Assembly: GCF_014192715.1 (NCBI RefSeq)
Contig: NZ_JACHYH010000001.1
Span: 124,001 to 188,000, forward strand
Reading direction: 5' to 3'
From: Luteibacter sp. Sphag1AF
GTDB taxonomy: Bacteria; Pseudomonadota; Gammaproteobacteria; Xanthomonadales; Rhodanobacteraceae
DNA length: 64,000 nucleotides
A program made the position numbers and the translations under genes. The notes beneath the pieces were generated by a model. It was not told the origin of the DNA and did no database searches. It worked only from the letters and a program-made list of their open reading frames with translations. How positions within the stretch are numbered: the first letter of the stretch is position 1; every line of letters starts with the position of its first letter. Of the stretch, positions 29,641 to 38,318 are shown in pieces.

Positions 29641-29981
29641 GTAATCAGGCCGTCATGGAGAGAAATATGGCAACTTTTCATGTTCCGAAATAGTAATTTT
29701 CTGGATTTATAATTAAATTTATCCATAAATCCCGACACCCACGCCTCATACCTTTCCGATAGCGCCTTCAGATTGAAAAATTCGCCACATTCTTCAAGCG
29801 TAAGAGTCCGACTAGCATCAAGTGCGCTCACGAGTGCAGTACCAAGACTTTGATCATCTGTATCGGGATTCATTATGAGATGGATTCCGAGATCATCCAG
29901 ACCGCAATTCCCAAGCCCAGAAGACGTGTCGACACCAATAAAGTCACCATTATCCACAGCACTGGCCCATCGGGTATTCAT
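29499..29981 (-). CDS. cdiI: Immunity protein CdiI, cognate to the CdiA toxin
   Basis: A 160-residue cytoplasmic protein encoded nine bases after the cdiA stop codon; the TAG of cdiA overlaps its AGGAG Shine-Dalgarno, so translation is coupled. In contact-dependent inhibition this position is occupied by the immunity protein that neutralises the toxin delivered by sister cells. Features: NTRWASAVDNGDFIGVDTSS at the start, SRKLLFRNMKSCHISLH in the middle, HHEKLEAWSGHGI and the C-terminal SSPADIGAALRLAFSRCT. Length and flavour suggest the 160-residue CdiI/DUF1436-type family, from memory. Four paralogues follow downstream (28785, 27113, 26078, 25557). Confidence 0.88.
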   Translation of the reverse strand: MNTRWASAVDNGDFIGVDTSSGLGNCGLDDLGIHLIMNPDTDDQSLGTALVSALDASRTLTLEECGEFFNLKALSERYEAWVSGFMDKFNYKSRKLLFRNMKSCHISLHDGLITIRPSHHEKLEAWSGHGISKDDHVVLPFDSSPADIGAALRLAFSRCT

Positions 29982-29990
29982 TTGGATCTC

Positions 29991-32900
29991 CTAATTACTC
30001 ACAGGCGTGACAATTACACGAACGCCATTGGCTTCACCATATCTCACGGCTTGTTGAATATGCCTCCATTGGGTTGCATTCGTCGTTGCTGGAACAGCAA
30101 CCCGGAGTTCTCGCACGTCAATCATCGAACTATCGAGAAATATTGTCGATCGATAATAATCCTCGAACTTGACAGCATCGTCCACATTCTTCTTTATTGA
30201 GGTATACAGCTGCCTCGGATTAATGATCTTGGATTCGGTCATCGTATCGAGTGTTTTCGCACTGATCGCCGTCCGGCTGATCCGGTCATAAAAGTCGAAC
30301 GTCTTGAAGTCAGGCGGCAACCGCGTGCCTACCGGCAACCGCGTCTCCAAAAAGTCCTCCCACGGCATGCCCTGATTCTGAAGGCCACGCCCCCAGCCTA
30401 TGCCCGTATCGGCATAGGCTTTCGCTACTGCATCGTCCGCGATCTTCAGTTCGGCCTGCGCGCTGCCCCAGCGACCGGCGGTCGCCATGGCCATCGTGTC
30501 AAAACCAAACTGTCCCGCTGCGGAGACCTGTTCGGGTGTGCCACCAAACGCTGCCGTGGCAGCGGCGGGGCCGCCAAAGAGCGGGCCGAGCATGCCCATT
30601 TCCAGGCGGCTCTTGTCGTAGGCGGTCAGGCCACCGACGAGCCCGGAATACATGGGCTCACCATCGTTTTGCGTGACCAGTCCCAGGGCGATGCCCGTGC
30701 CGGGACCGTTGGCGCCGAGGACTCCGCCCATACCTTGCGCCAACAACTCGTCGTACTTCGGCGTGCCCGGCTTCGTATCCAGCAACTGCTGGTAGATCGC
30801 CGGGTCCATCGTGTCTTTGTACGCTTCGGTCATCGCCACGCTTTGTTCCGCGCTAACGGCAGTCCAGTGATCTTCGACACGGCGCTGGCAGGCTGCATCG
30901 CCTGCACAACCGGCGACGTCGGCTTCCTTTTCGGTGCGCTGGTCGTGGCGCAGGTAGTTGTACTTCGTGCCGTCCAGCGCGACGGTGGCACCTTCGCCGC
31001 CGCCCACTACCGCGCCAACGGCCGTACTGGCGACCTGCATCATCGTGTCGTATTCGGGCGAGCCCGGGACGTAGCCCTGGCTGACCAGATAGTCCGCCAT
31101 CGCCGGAATGACTTTCTGGTTGGCGGCGGCGGCCGCCGCGCCTGAGAGGGCGTCGCCGCCGCCCAGTGCGGATGCCGCTGCGCCGACCAGACCGTGCAGC
31201 ACGGTGCGTTCGTTGCTGCCTTCGGGCCAGTGCATCTGATCGGCCAGATCACCGGCCGCACGGAAGCCCACCTCGCCGGCCAACTGGCCCATTTCCTGCC
31301 GCTGGGCCACCTTGTTCGGATCAAACACGTTGGTGAGCGCCACGTTGTCCAGCGAGGCATTGCGGTCGAGGCCGCTCAGGTCCTGGCCGGGATTATTTCG
31401 CACGACGATGGCGCCGTTGGCGATGGCCGACGTGGTCTCGCTGCTTTCGTTCTCGTGCTGGGGCACGGCCATGGACAGGGCTGCCCCGATGCCACCCGCG
31501 ATGTTGCTGGCCATGGTGCTGCCGCCACTGACACTGATCTGCTTGGCGTCGTATCTGGAGACGTTGTGCAGGCTCTCGGTGATGAGGTTGCCGGTGTCCA
31601 GTCGGTTGTTGGCAGCGTTGGCCGTGCTGGCGATCTTGCCGCCCACCAGATGGGTCGTGCCGCCGACGTAGATGTCATAGCCACCCGCCCCGGCCTGGAG
31701 GCCGCTGACTTCGTTGACGCCGGTGTATTGGCTGTCGATGGTGCTCTTGCTGTAGTAGCCGCTGGCGCTGGCGAAGCCGCTCTGGGTGAGGCCGACCATC
31801 ACCTTGCCGCCAGCCTGCATGGTCTTGCTTGCGTAGTCGTCGGTGTCCTGTTCGCTGCGGATCGTCAGGTGGTTGCCGACCGTCGCGACGATGCGCTCAC
31901 CCGTGAGTTGCGCGCCCTGAAGCGTGGTGTCGTTGCCGCTGATAAGAGTGAGCGTGTCACCGGCATGGATGAGCGATTCGGCGTGAGTGGTGCCGTTGCC
32001 GCGCGCCTTGCCGTTGCCGATGCTTGCCTGTGCATACACGCCCAGGCCGTCGCTGCCGAAGCTGACACCAATGCCGCCGCTGCTGTTTTTGGAATCATTC
32101 TTCAGGCGGTGGTGCTCGGCCTGGCTCAGTACGTTCAGATCGTGTGCCGCCGCCAGCGCCACGTTCTTCCCGGCGATCTGACTGCCGATGATGGTGAGGT
32201 CTCCGCCGGTCGCCGCGATGGTGACGTCGCCCTGGCTGCGGATGTGGCTGCCCCGCGCGATGTCGTCGTGCGTGGTGGTCACCGTGCTGGCGCTGCTGCC
32301 GCCGATCTCTGCCTGGACGTTGATGCCCGAGGCGGCCATCGCATCGCCCGCACTGCCGGCGGCGGCGAGGTTGCTCGCCACGCCGATGCCATCGGCGACG
32401 GCGTAGGCCGCCTTGGCGGCGTACAGCGCTTTCAGGCGCGTATCCCCACTTCCCGTCGCGCGCTTTGTGCCATACACCGCATCCTGCACCAGACCCACGG
32501 TGGCCCCACCGAGCCCCCCGGTGATACCGGTCTGGCTGTGCTTTTCGTAAGCGCGGGTATCCACGGTGTCAACCGCTGCGTCGAGGGTCACCTGCTTGCC
32601 CACGAGGGTCGTGCCGGTCTGGCTCAACACATCGGTGCCAGTCAGGTGCAGGTTACCCGCCGCGCTGAGTGTCACCTGGCCATCGGTGGAACCGACCAGA
32701 CTGCCCGTGTGGGTCAACTGGTCGATGCGCTCGCCACGGCTGTCCTTGCCTTTGCCGATGTGCTGGTTAAGACCATTGCGCGAGTAACCAGTGGTGGTGA
32801 CCGTAGTGTCGTGGTCTTCCGTGTAGCGATTTTCGGCCGTGCCCAGCGAGAGATCGCGACCCGCCGCAAGCAACACATCGTGCGTGCCGGCGATCTGCGC

Positions 32901-35900
32901 CCCCTGACCGATCACATCGCGACCGGCGGCAACCGTGACCGCGTCGCCACTCAGCAGGGTGCCGCGCGCCACGCTCTGGTCGATGGACGTCTGTTTGACT
33001 GTCCGCTTGCCCTGCGCCATCAGCACACCGCCGTTGTCGAGGGTGACACCGGACTTCTTGACCGTCGTTTCGTGGGTTTCGCGATAGAGGTCGTGGGTGG
33101 CTTCCAGTCGCACATCACGAGCGGCGGCCACGGTGAGGTTGCCACTCGCCACCACATCCGCGCCCCGCACCACCACGTCCTGTCCCGCCGCCACGGTCAC
33201 GTGGTCACCACGCAACAGCGTTCCGATGGCAAGACGATCATCGGTCGCATCCCGCGTGGTCGTCGTCGTCGACGACAGCAGCCCGGACTTTTTGCTGCGG
33301 CGGGTTTCTTCCCAGGTGTGGGTTTCCACACCGGCATCGAGCACCACGTCACGGCCCGCCGTGAGTGCGATGTTGCCCGCGTCACTGGTGAGGGTGGCGG
33401 CGGTGGTCTGCACGTCGCGCCCGGCGCTGACGATCACGCCGCCAGCGCCGTCGAGGGTCGTGCCGCGCAGGGCTTCGTCGTAGGTGGCGGTGGTGATGCT
33501 TGTCTTGCCCTCGCGGCGGGAGGCCTGGGTGGTGAGGGAGTCCGTCACCGCGTTGAGCACCACGTCGCGTCCCGCCGATAGCACGGCCACGTCGCCAGCC
33601 TTCACGGTGGCGCCCTGACTGAGCAGGTCGCGTCCGGCTGCCAGCATCGCGCTGCCGCCCGCCTGCACGGCGCTGGTGGTGTGAACGGTGGCCTGGCTGA
33701 GCGAGGTGGCGCTGCCCGCACTGGCCGTCTGCCGGGTGGCGTTCAGCGCCAGATCGCGGCCTGCCGTGAGTGACGCGTCACCCCCGGCAGTGAGCGTGGC
33801 GCTGTTCAGGGTGAGGTCGCGACCGGCGGCTACCGCCAGATCCTGCGCGGCATGCACGCCGCCGTCGAGACCGCGCGTGGCGGCATCGGCACGTCCGAGG
33901 TTGAGCAACGGCACGCCCAGGTCGAGTCTGGCCAGCCCCATGCCGGTGACGATGTCCTGTCCGGCAACCAGTGACACCTGGCCGCCGTCGATGCGACCGG
34001 CGTTGAGGATGGTGTGGCTGGCATCCACGCCCAGCGTGCCGCCCGCGCTGAGTGTTCCCGTATTCAGGAGATTGCCGGCCTTCAGCAGCGCGCTGTCGCG
34101 GGCGGCGATGCTTCCGGTGTTGGTCACGTTGCCGCTGGCGCTGAGGGCGACGGTGGCGCCGCTGAGCGATGCGCCGCTGGCGACCTTCTTTGCTGTGTCG
34201 GTCGCCAGGTACACGACCGGCACCAGCACCTGTTCGCCGTTGACCTCCTTGGACACCATCCACACGATGTCCCGGGTCAGCTGGGCCATCTGTTCCCCGG
34301 TGAGCGCCACACCCACGGCCAGCTGAAAGCGTTCGGCCGTCTGGACGCCCGCATCCATGAGGGCGCGGTATTGCGCCATCGCATCGCCGTAGTCACCCAG
34401 ATAGCGCTGGCCGGTGAGCGAGGTGATCTGGTCAAGAACCAGGCGCTGTTCGTAGAACGCATCGCCCAGGCGCTTGAGCAGGCGGTCGCCTTCGATGCCC
34501 AGACGGGACAGCAGATAGTCGCTGCCCAAGAGACCGGCGCGGGTGGCGAAGCGCGGATCGGACTCGATCAGGTATCGCTGCCCCGCGCCCGGCCGGAAGG
34601 TGAACAGGCCACCGTCGCCCGGGCGAATGGGCAACGTGCCGACCGTTTGCGAACCCACGCCGCCCGGATCGGTGCCGCCGATGGCCCCGGCGTCGGCGTT
34701 CGCGCCCAGGGCCACGCCGCTGACCAGGTCGCTGTCTTCGCCCACATGCGTGTTGTCGATGGACTCACCGACGATCTCCAGCGCCTCACCGGCCGTGATG
34801 CGCGAGGCCAGCGAGAGGCCGGGGGGCAGCGTGATGAAGCTGTAGTCGCCATCCCCGGGCAGCGCGAGGTCGCTTTCGTGCCCGAATTCGCGGCGACCCT
34901 GATCGTTCCAGCACCATTTGGTACCGCCCGCGCAACGCTCTTTTTTCTGCATCGTGATCGAGCGGACCACGTGGTGACTGATTTCCGTCCAGGGCTCGAA
35001 AGCGATGTTCTCGATCCGCTCGCCGCCGATCCGACCCGTGGCCAGACCATGACCCTGCGCGGCACCGTTGATGATGAGGTGATGCGCGGCGGCAAGGGTG
35101 GAGGTGTGATTGCGCACCGAGCCGCTCAGCTGGATGTTGCCGCCAGCCACGATGCGCGATTCACCACTGTGCCGGCCCAGGCGATGGATGGCGGTGACGG
35201 TCCAGATATCGGTGCGCCGCATGTTCTCGGACTTGCAGCGCCAGTTGGACGGCTGACTGTTGCAAAAGTCGGTGGCCGTCGCGTCGTCCCATGGACTGAG
35301 GTAGGACTCGCTGCGCCGCGTGTTGGCGCGCTGCTCTTCCTCGGACAACACGTGGCGGTCGACCTCGAAGAGGCGGCGCTCGTTGGTGATCTGCTGGGCG
35401 GCCAGCACCATGGAGCCGTCCGCCTCGATGCTGCCCGAGCGGTTGAGGATGGCCTGCGACCGCGCGCCGCTTTCGTCGGCGGCGATGATGAGGTCACCCA
35501 GGCTGTAAAGATGCGCGTCGCGGTTGAGAACGGTGCCTCCCACGTACAGGCTCAGTCGCTCGGACGCGGCGACCAGCGCGGTGGTGTACGGATCGTTGCC
35601 GGTGATCTGGCCCAGGTCGACGCCGTTGGTGAAATTCCACGCCCGCACGGTGACGTTGTCGCCCACGAGGACGCCTTCGTTGACGACGTCGGTGCCCTGC
35701 ACGGTCAGCGTGTCGCCTTCCAGTCGTCCCGCATTGAAGAGGCCGCCGCGAGCGCGCAGCACCGTGTGTGCGCTGCTGATGCGTGCACCCGCATCGTTGT
35801 GGATATGCGCGGCGTCCAGGGTGATGCCGCCCGCGCTGTCCAGCACCGCGCCGTGGCGGTTGAAAAAATGCCCGCCGAGCAGGAGCGAAAGCTGGCCGTT

Positions 35901-38291
35901 GGCCTTGAGCGTGGCGCCTGCCACGTGGGTGTAGTCGCCGGGCAGGCTCAGGGCCAGATCACGCCCCGCCACCATACGACCGGTGACGCCCAAGGCGCCC
36001 AGTTGCAAGGAGACATTCCCCTCGGCGGCCACCTCGCCACCCAGGTTCTCAAGCCAGGCCAGGGTGAGCCATACATCCCCACCCGCGCCAAACTTTCCCC
36101 AGGCATTGTGGAGCGAGCCAGCGCCGCCGTCCCATTGCAGCGACCCGGCCGCGTAGACCGTGCCGCCACCGTTTTCCAGCGAGGAAAGCCCCAGGCCCAG
36201 GTCGCGCCCCGCGACCAGCTTGCCGCCCTCGCGGTTATCCAGCGTGCCCGCGTGCAACTGCACGTCACCCTGACCGCCAAGCGTCCCGGCGACGTTGTCG
36301 ATCACCCCGCTGGCTTCGATGCGCGTCAGGCCAACGCCGCCGTTGGCGATGCGACCCTGCCGGTTGCTGACCGACGTGGCGCGGATCACCAGTGCGTTGG
36401 CCACCCCCTCGCTGCCCGCCTCGATGCGTCCGCCCTGATTGTCCAGGACGCCGCCTGCGCTCAGCGTGACATCGCCACCGGACTGGATTGCGCCACGATT
36501 GAGCAGATTCCCGGCGACCGTTCCGGTCAAACCGATGGCTCCGTACAGCGTGCCCGCGTTGTTCACGTCGCCGGCATCCAGCAGCAGCGCCCCGTTACTG
36601 CCGATAAAACCCGTGCTGACCAGCGCGCCCACACGCAACGCCAGGGCTTGTGCGCCCAGTTGAGCGATGCGCCCGTCGGCATTGTCCAGCCGCGCCGCCT
36701 CGATGGACGCCCCCTGATCCGCCTGAATCGTGCCGCCGCCGTTGAGGATCGCATCGCGGGCCGACAGCACCACCGCATGGCCCACAAGCATGCCGGCCAC
36801 GTTGTCGAGCGTGCCCGCCGCGCGCAGCGTCAGCGCCCCGGCCGTCGCGGTATCCGCGCCCTGGTGACGCAGATCCCCCGCCGTGGATTGCAGCACGATG
36901 TCCCCACCGGCTCGCGTCTTCGAGCCGGAGAGGTCCAGCGAGCCGCCCTGCAAGGTGAGTCCGCCCGCAGCAAGCTGGGTGCCATAGGCCATCAGCGCAC
37001 CTTCGGCCACGGCGCGCAGCGTGCCGCTGCTACCCAATGAGCCGTCGCCCTGAACACCCGCACCCAGCACGCCGGTTGACAGTATCCGGCCCGCCGCCAG
37101 GTCCAGATGGCCCGCTGCCGCCAGGGTGCCCTCGTTGGTGAGTTGATCGGCCACCCGCCAGACGCTGTTGCCTGACGCGTAGACGCTTCCCGTATTGCGC
37201 GCACTGCCGGCGTGGACGTCGATACCGGCCCCGCTGTGCACGCTGCCGCTATTGTCGAGGGCACTGCCGTGCAACGTGATGGCGCCCTGCGAAGCGACCG
37301 AACCACGATTGGCGATGGCACCCGCGCTCAGTGTGATGGCACCGTGGGCGGACAGCACCCCGCCGTTATGGAGTTCGGACGCACGAATCGTCACGTTGCC
37401 TGCGGCGGCCGTGTTGCCCGCCAGCACCACGCGGCCGTCATTGAGGATGTCCACATCACCGAATTGCGCGGCGATATCGCCGCCGTTGTTGACGCCCAGG
37501 CCGGCCTCGGTGCCCACCAGACGAATGTGGCTGGCGTACAGCCCGCCGACAGCCGCCACGTCGAGGCTGACGCCCACCGCACTGCCATCGCTGTCGATGG
37601 GACGCGCGTCTCGCGTGGCGTAGTTCACCTCATTGGCACCGGTTACCACATGAAGCCGGTCAGCCCAGACTTTGGCGTTGACCTGCGCCGCGCGGGCAAT
37701 CACCTCGAACGAGGTTGTGTTGCGCAAATCAATGGTGTCGCCGTTCAGCGACACCACGCCGCCGCGCACGCGAAACGCTTCCAGACTGCCCGAGCCGCCC
37801 ATGACAGGCACCCCGGTGGTCAACGTCACCCGATCCGTATTGATAAAGCCGCAACCGGCGCACGTGATGCCGTTGGGATTGGCGACCACCACGTCGGCAC
37901 GCGCGCCGGCCACTTCCGTATAGCCGCCCAGATGGCTGGGGTGGGTCGAGGTCACTTCATTGAGGATGATCCGCGCTGCCTGACCCGGCGCGAGATGGGG
38001 GTTGCCCAGTATCTGCCCCGCCAGCTGCGTGCCGACGATCCCCGTGCCGTTGTTGAGCACCAGCCCGCGTGGGTCCACGTTGTAGCGGTCATAGCGGTTA
38101 TGCGACACACCGGCCGCGCTGGGCGCCACGATATTCACGATGGGCACGCCGTTGGCGGCGTGATCGAATCCGGGGCCACCTGGCTGCGGCGCAACCTGCG
38201 CGGCAAGTGACGGGGACAATCCCATGGCAATGGCCACGACAAGGCGGCGGACGGCCGGCGGGCGGCGTTTGATCTGGAACGATGTGTTCAT
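29991..38291 (-). CDS. cdiA: CdiA/FhaB-type contact-dependent toxin exoprotein
   Basis: A 2766-residue two-partner secretion exoprotein. A basic signal peptide (about 1-32) precedes the TPS transport domain (NPNGITCAGCGFINTDRVTL). Long FHA-type beta-helix repeats follow, then about a dozen haemagglutinin repeats with AGRD motifs. After a VALDGTKYNYLRHD linker (from residue 2437) comes a pretoxin region and a C-terminal toxin (about 2628-2766) starting GIGWGRGLQNQGMPWEDF. E2645, D2666, S2677 and K2679 have the spacing (21, 11, 2) I recall for the zinc-binding active site of the CdiA-CT DNase of E. coli EC869, so a PD-(D/E)xK nuclease is inferred. It is co-directional with cdiB and cdiI. Confidence 0.93.
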   Translation of the reverse strand: MNTSFQIKRRPPAVRRLVVAIAMGLSPSLAAQVAPQPGGPGFDHAANGVPIVNIVAPSAAGVSHNRYDRYNVDPRGLVLNNGTGIVGTQLAGQILGNPHLAPGQAARIILNEVTSTHPSHLGGYTEVAGARADVVVANPNGITCAGCGFINTDRVTLTTGVPVMGGSGSLEAFRVRGGVVSLNGDTIDLRNTTSFEVIARAAQVNAKVWADRLHVVTGANEVNYATRDARPIDSDGSAVGVSLDVAAVGGLYASHIRLVGTEAGLGVNNGGDIAAQFGDVDILNDGRVVLAGNTAAAGNVTIRASELHNGGVLSAHGAITLSAGAIANRGSVASQGAITLHGSALDNSGSVHSGAGIDVHAGSARNTGSVYASGNSVWRVADQLTNEGTLAAAGHLDLAAGRILSTGVLGAGVQGDGSLGSSGTLRAVAEGALMAYGTQLAAGGLTLQGGSLDLSGSKTRAGGDIVLQSTAGDLRHQGADTATAGALTLRAAGTLDNVAGMLVGHAVVLSARDAILNGGGTIQADQGASIEAARLDNADGRIAQLGAQALALRVGALVSTGFIGSNGALLLDAGDVNNAGTLYGAIGLTGTVAGNLLNRGAIQSGGDVTLSAGGVLDNQGGRIEAGSEGVANALVIRATSVSNRQGRIANGGVGLTRIEASGVIDNVAGTLGGQGDVQLHAGTLDNREGGKLVAGRDLGLGLSSLENGGGTVYAAGSLQWDGGAGSLHNAWGKFGAGGDVWLTLAWLENLGGEVAAEGNVSLQLGALGVTGRMVAGRDLALSLPGDYTHVAGATLKANGQLSLLLGGHFFNRHGAVLDSAGGITLDAAHIHNDAGARISSAHTVLRARGGLFNAGRLEGDTLTVQGTDVVNEGVLVGDNVTVRAWNFTNGVDLGQITGNDPYTTALVAASERLSLYVGGTVLNRDAHLYSLGDLIIAADESGARSQAILNRSGSIEADGSMVLAAQQITNERRLFEVDRHVLSEEEQRANTRRSESYLSPWDDATATDFCNSQPSNWRCKSENMRRTDIWTVTAIHRLGRHSGESRIVAGGNIQLSGSVRNHTSTLAAAHHLIINGAAQGHGLATGRIGGERIENIAFEPWTEISHHVVRSITMQKKERCAGGTKWCWNDQGRREFGHESDLALPGDGDYSFITLPPGLSLASRITAGEALEIVGESIDNTHVGEDSDLVSGVALGANADAGAIGGTDPGGVGSQTVGTLPIRPGDGGLFTFRPGAGQRYLIESDPRFATRAGLLGSDYLLSRLGIEGDRLLKRLGDAFYEQRLVLDQITSLTGQRYLGDYGDAMAQYRALMDAGVQTAERFQLAVGVALTGEQMAQLTRDIVWMVSKEVNGEQVLVPVVYLATDTAKKVASGASLSGATVALSASGNVTNTGSIAARDSALLKAGNLLNTGTLSAGGTLGVDASHTILNAGRIDGGQVSLVAGQDIVTGMGLARLDLGVPLLNLGRADAATRGLDGGVHAAQDLAVAAGRDLTLNSATLTAGGDASLTAGRDLALNATRQTASAGSATSLSQATVHTTSAVQAGGSAMLAAGRDLLSQGATVKAGDVAVLSAGRDVVLNAVTDSLTTQASRREGKTSITTATYDEALRGTTLDGAGGVIVSAGRDVQTTAATLTSDAGNIALTAGRDVVLDAGVETHTWEETRRSKKSGLLSSTTTTTRDATDDRLAIGTLLRGDHVTVAAGQDVVVRGADVVASGNLTVAAARDVRLEATHDLYRETHETTVKKSGVTLDNGGVLMAQGKRTVKQTSIDQSVARGTLLSGDAVTVAAGRDVIGQGAQIAGTHDVLLAAGRDLSLGTAENRYTEDHDTTVTTTGYSRNGLNQHIGKGKDSRGERIDQLTHTGSLVGSTDGQVTLSAAGNLHLTGTDVLSQTGTTLVGKQVTLDAAVDTVDTRAYEKHSQTGITGGLGGATVGLVQDAVYGTKRATGSGDTRLKALYAAKAAYAVADGIGVASNLAAAGSAGDAMAASGINVQAEIGGSSASTVTTTHDDIARGSHIRSQGDVTIAATGGDLTIIGSQIAGKNVALAAAHDLNVLSQAEHHRLKNDSKNSSGGIGVSFGSDGLGVYAQASIGNGKARGNGTTHAESLIHAGDTLTLISGNDTTLQGAQLTGERIVATVGNHLTIRSEQDTDDYASKTMQAGGKVMVGLTQSGFASASGYYSKSTIDSQYTGVNEVSGLQAGAGGYDIYVGGTTHLVGGKIASTANAANNRLDTGNLITESLHNVSRYDAKQISVSGGSTMASNIAGGIGAALSMAVPQHENESSETTSAIANGAIVVRNNPGQDLSGLDRNASLDNVALTNVFDPNKVAQRQEMGQLAGEVGFRAAGDLADQMHWPEGSNERTVLHGLVGAAASALGGGDALSGAAAAAANQKVIPAMADYLVSQGYVPGSPEYDTMMQVASTAVGAVVGGGEGATVALDGTKYNYLRHDQRTEKEADVAGCAGDAACQRRVEDHWTAVSAEQSVAMTEAYKDTMDPAIYQQLLDTKPGTPKYDELLAQGMGGVLGANGPGTGIALGLVTQNDGEPMYSGLVGGLTAYDKSRLEMGMLGPLFGGPAAATAAFGGTPEQVSAAGQFGFDTMAMATAGRWGSAQAELKIADDAVAKAYADTGIGWGRGLQNQGMPWEDFLETRLPVGTRLPPDFKTFDFYDRISRTAISAKTLDTMTESKIINPRQLYTSIKKNVDDAVKFEDYYRSTIFLDSSMIDVRELRVAVPATTNATQWRHIQQAVRYGEANGVRVIVTPVSN
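30410..30819 (-). repeat. Pretoxin segment of cdiA, parent copy of the 410-bp repeat
   Basis: This segment encodes the pretoxin region up to the toxin boundary and is copied without indels at 27638-28047. It can serve as the homology arm for exchanging downstream toxin/immunity cassettes. Confidence 0.85.
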
Positions 38292-38318
38292 CCGAAATAT
38301 CCGTTTCCGAAAGAGGAG

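Noticed and set aside
34014-37040. 1008-codon open frame antisense to cdiA (also 795 codons at 31194-33581)
   Set aside because: It is the mirror of a GC-rich, repeat-rich coding sequence; the translated product has no recognisable domains and the opposite strand encodes a clear CdiA.
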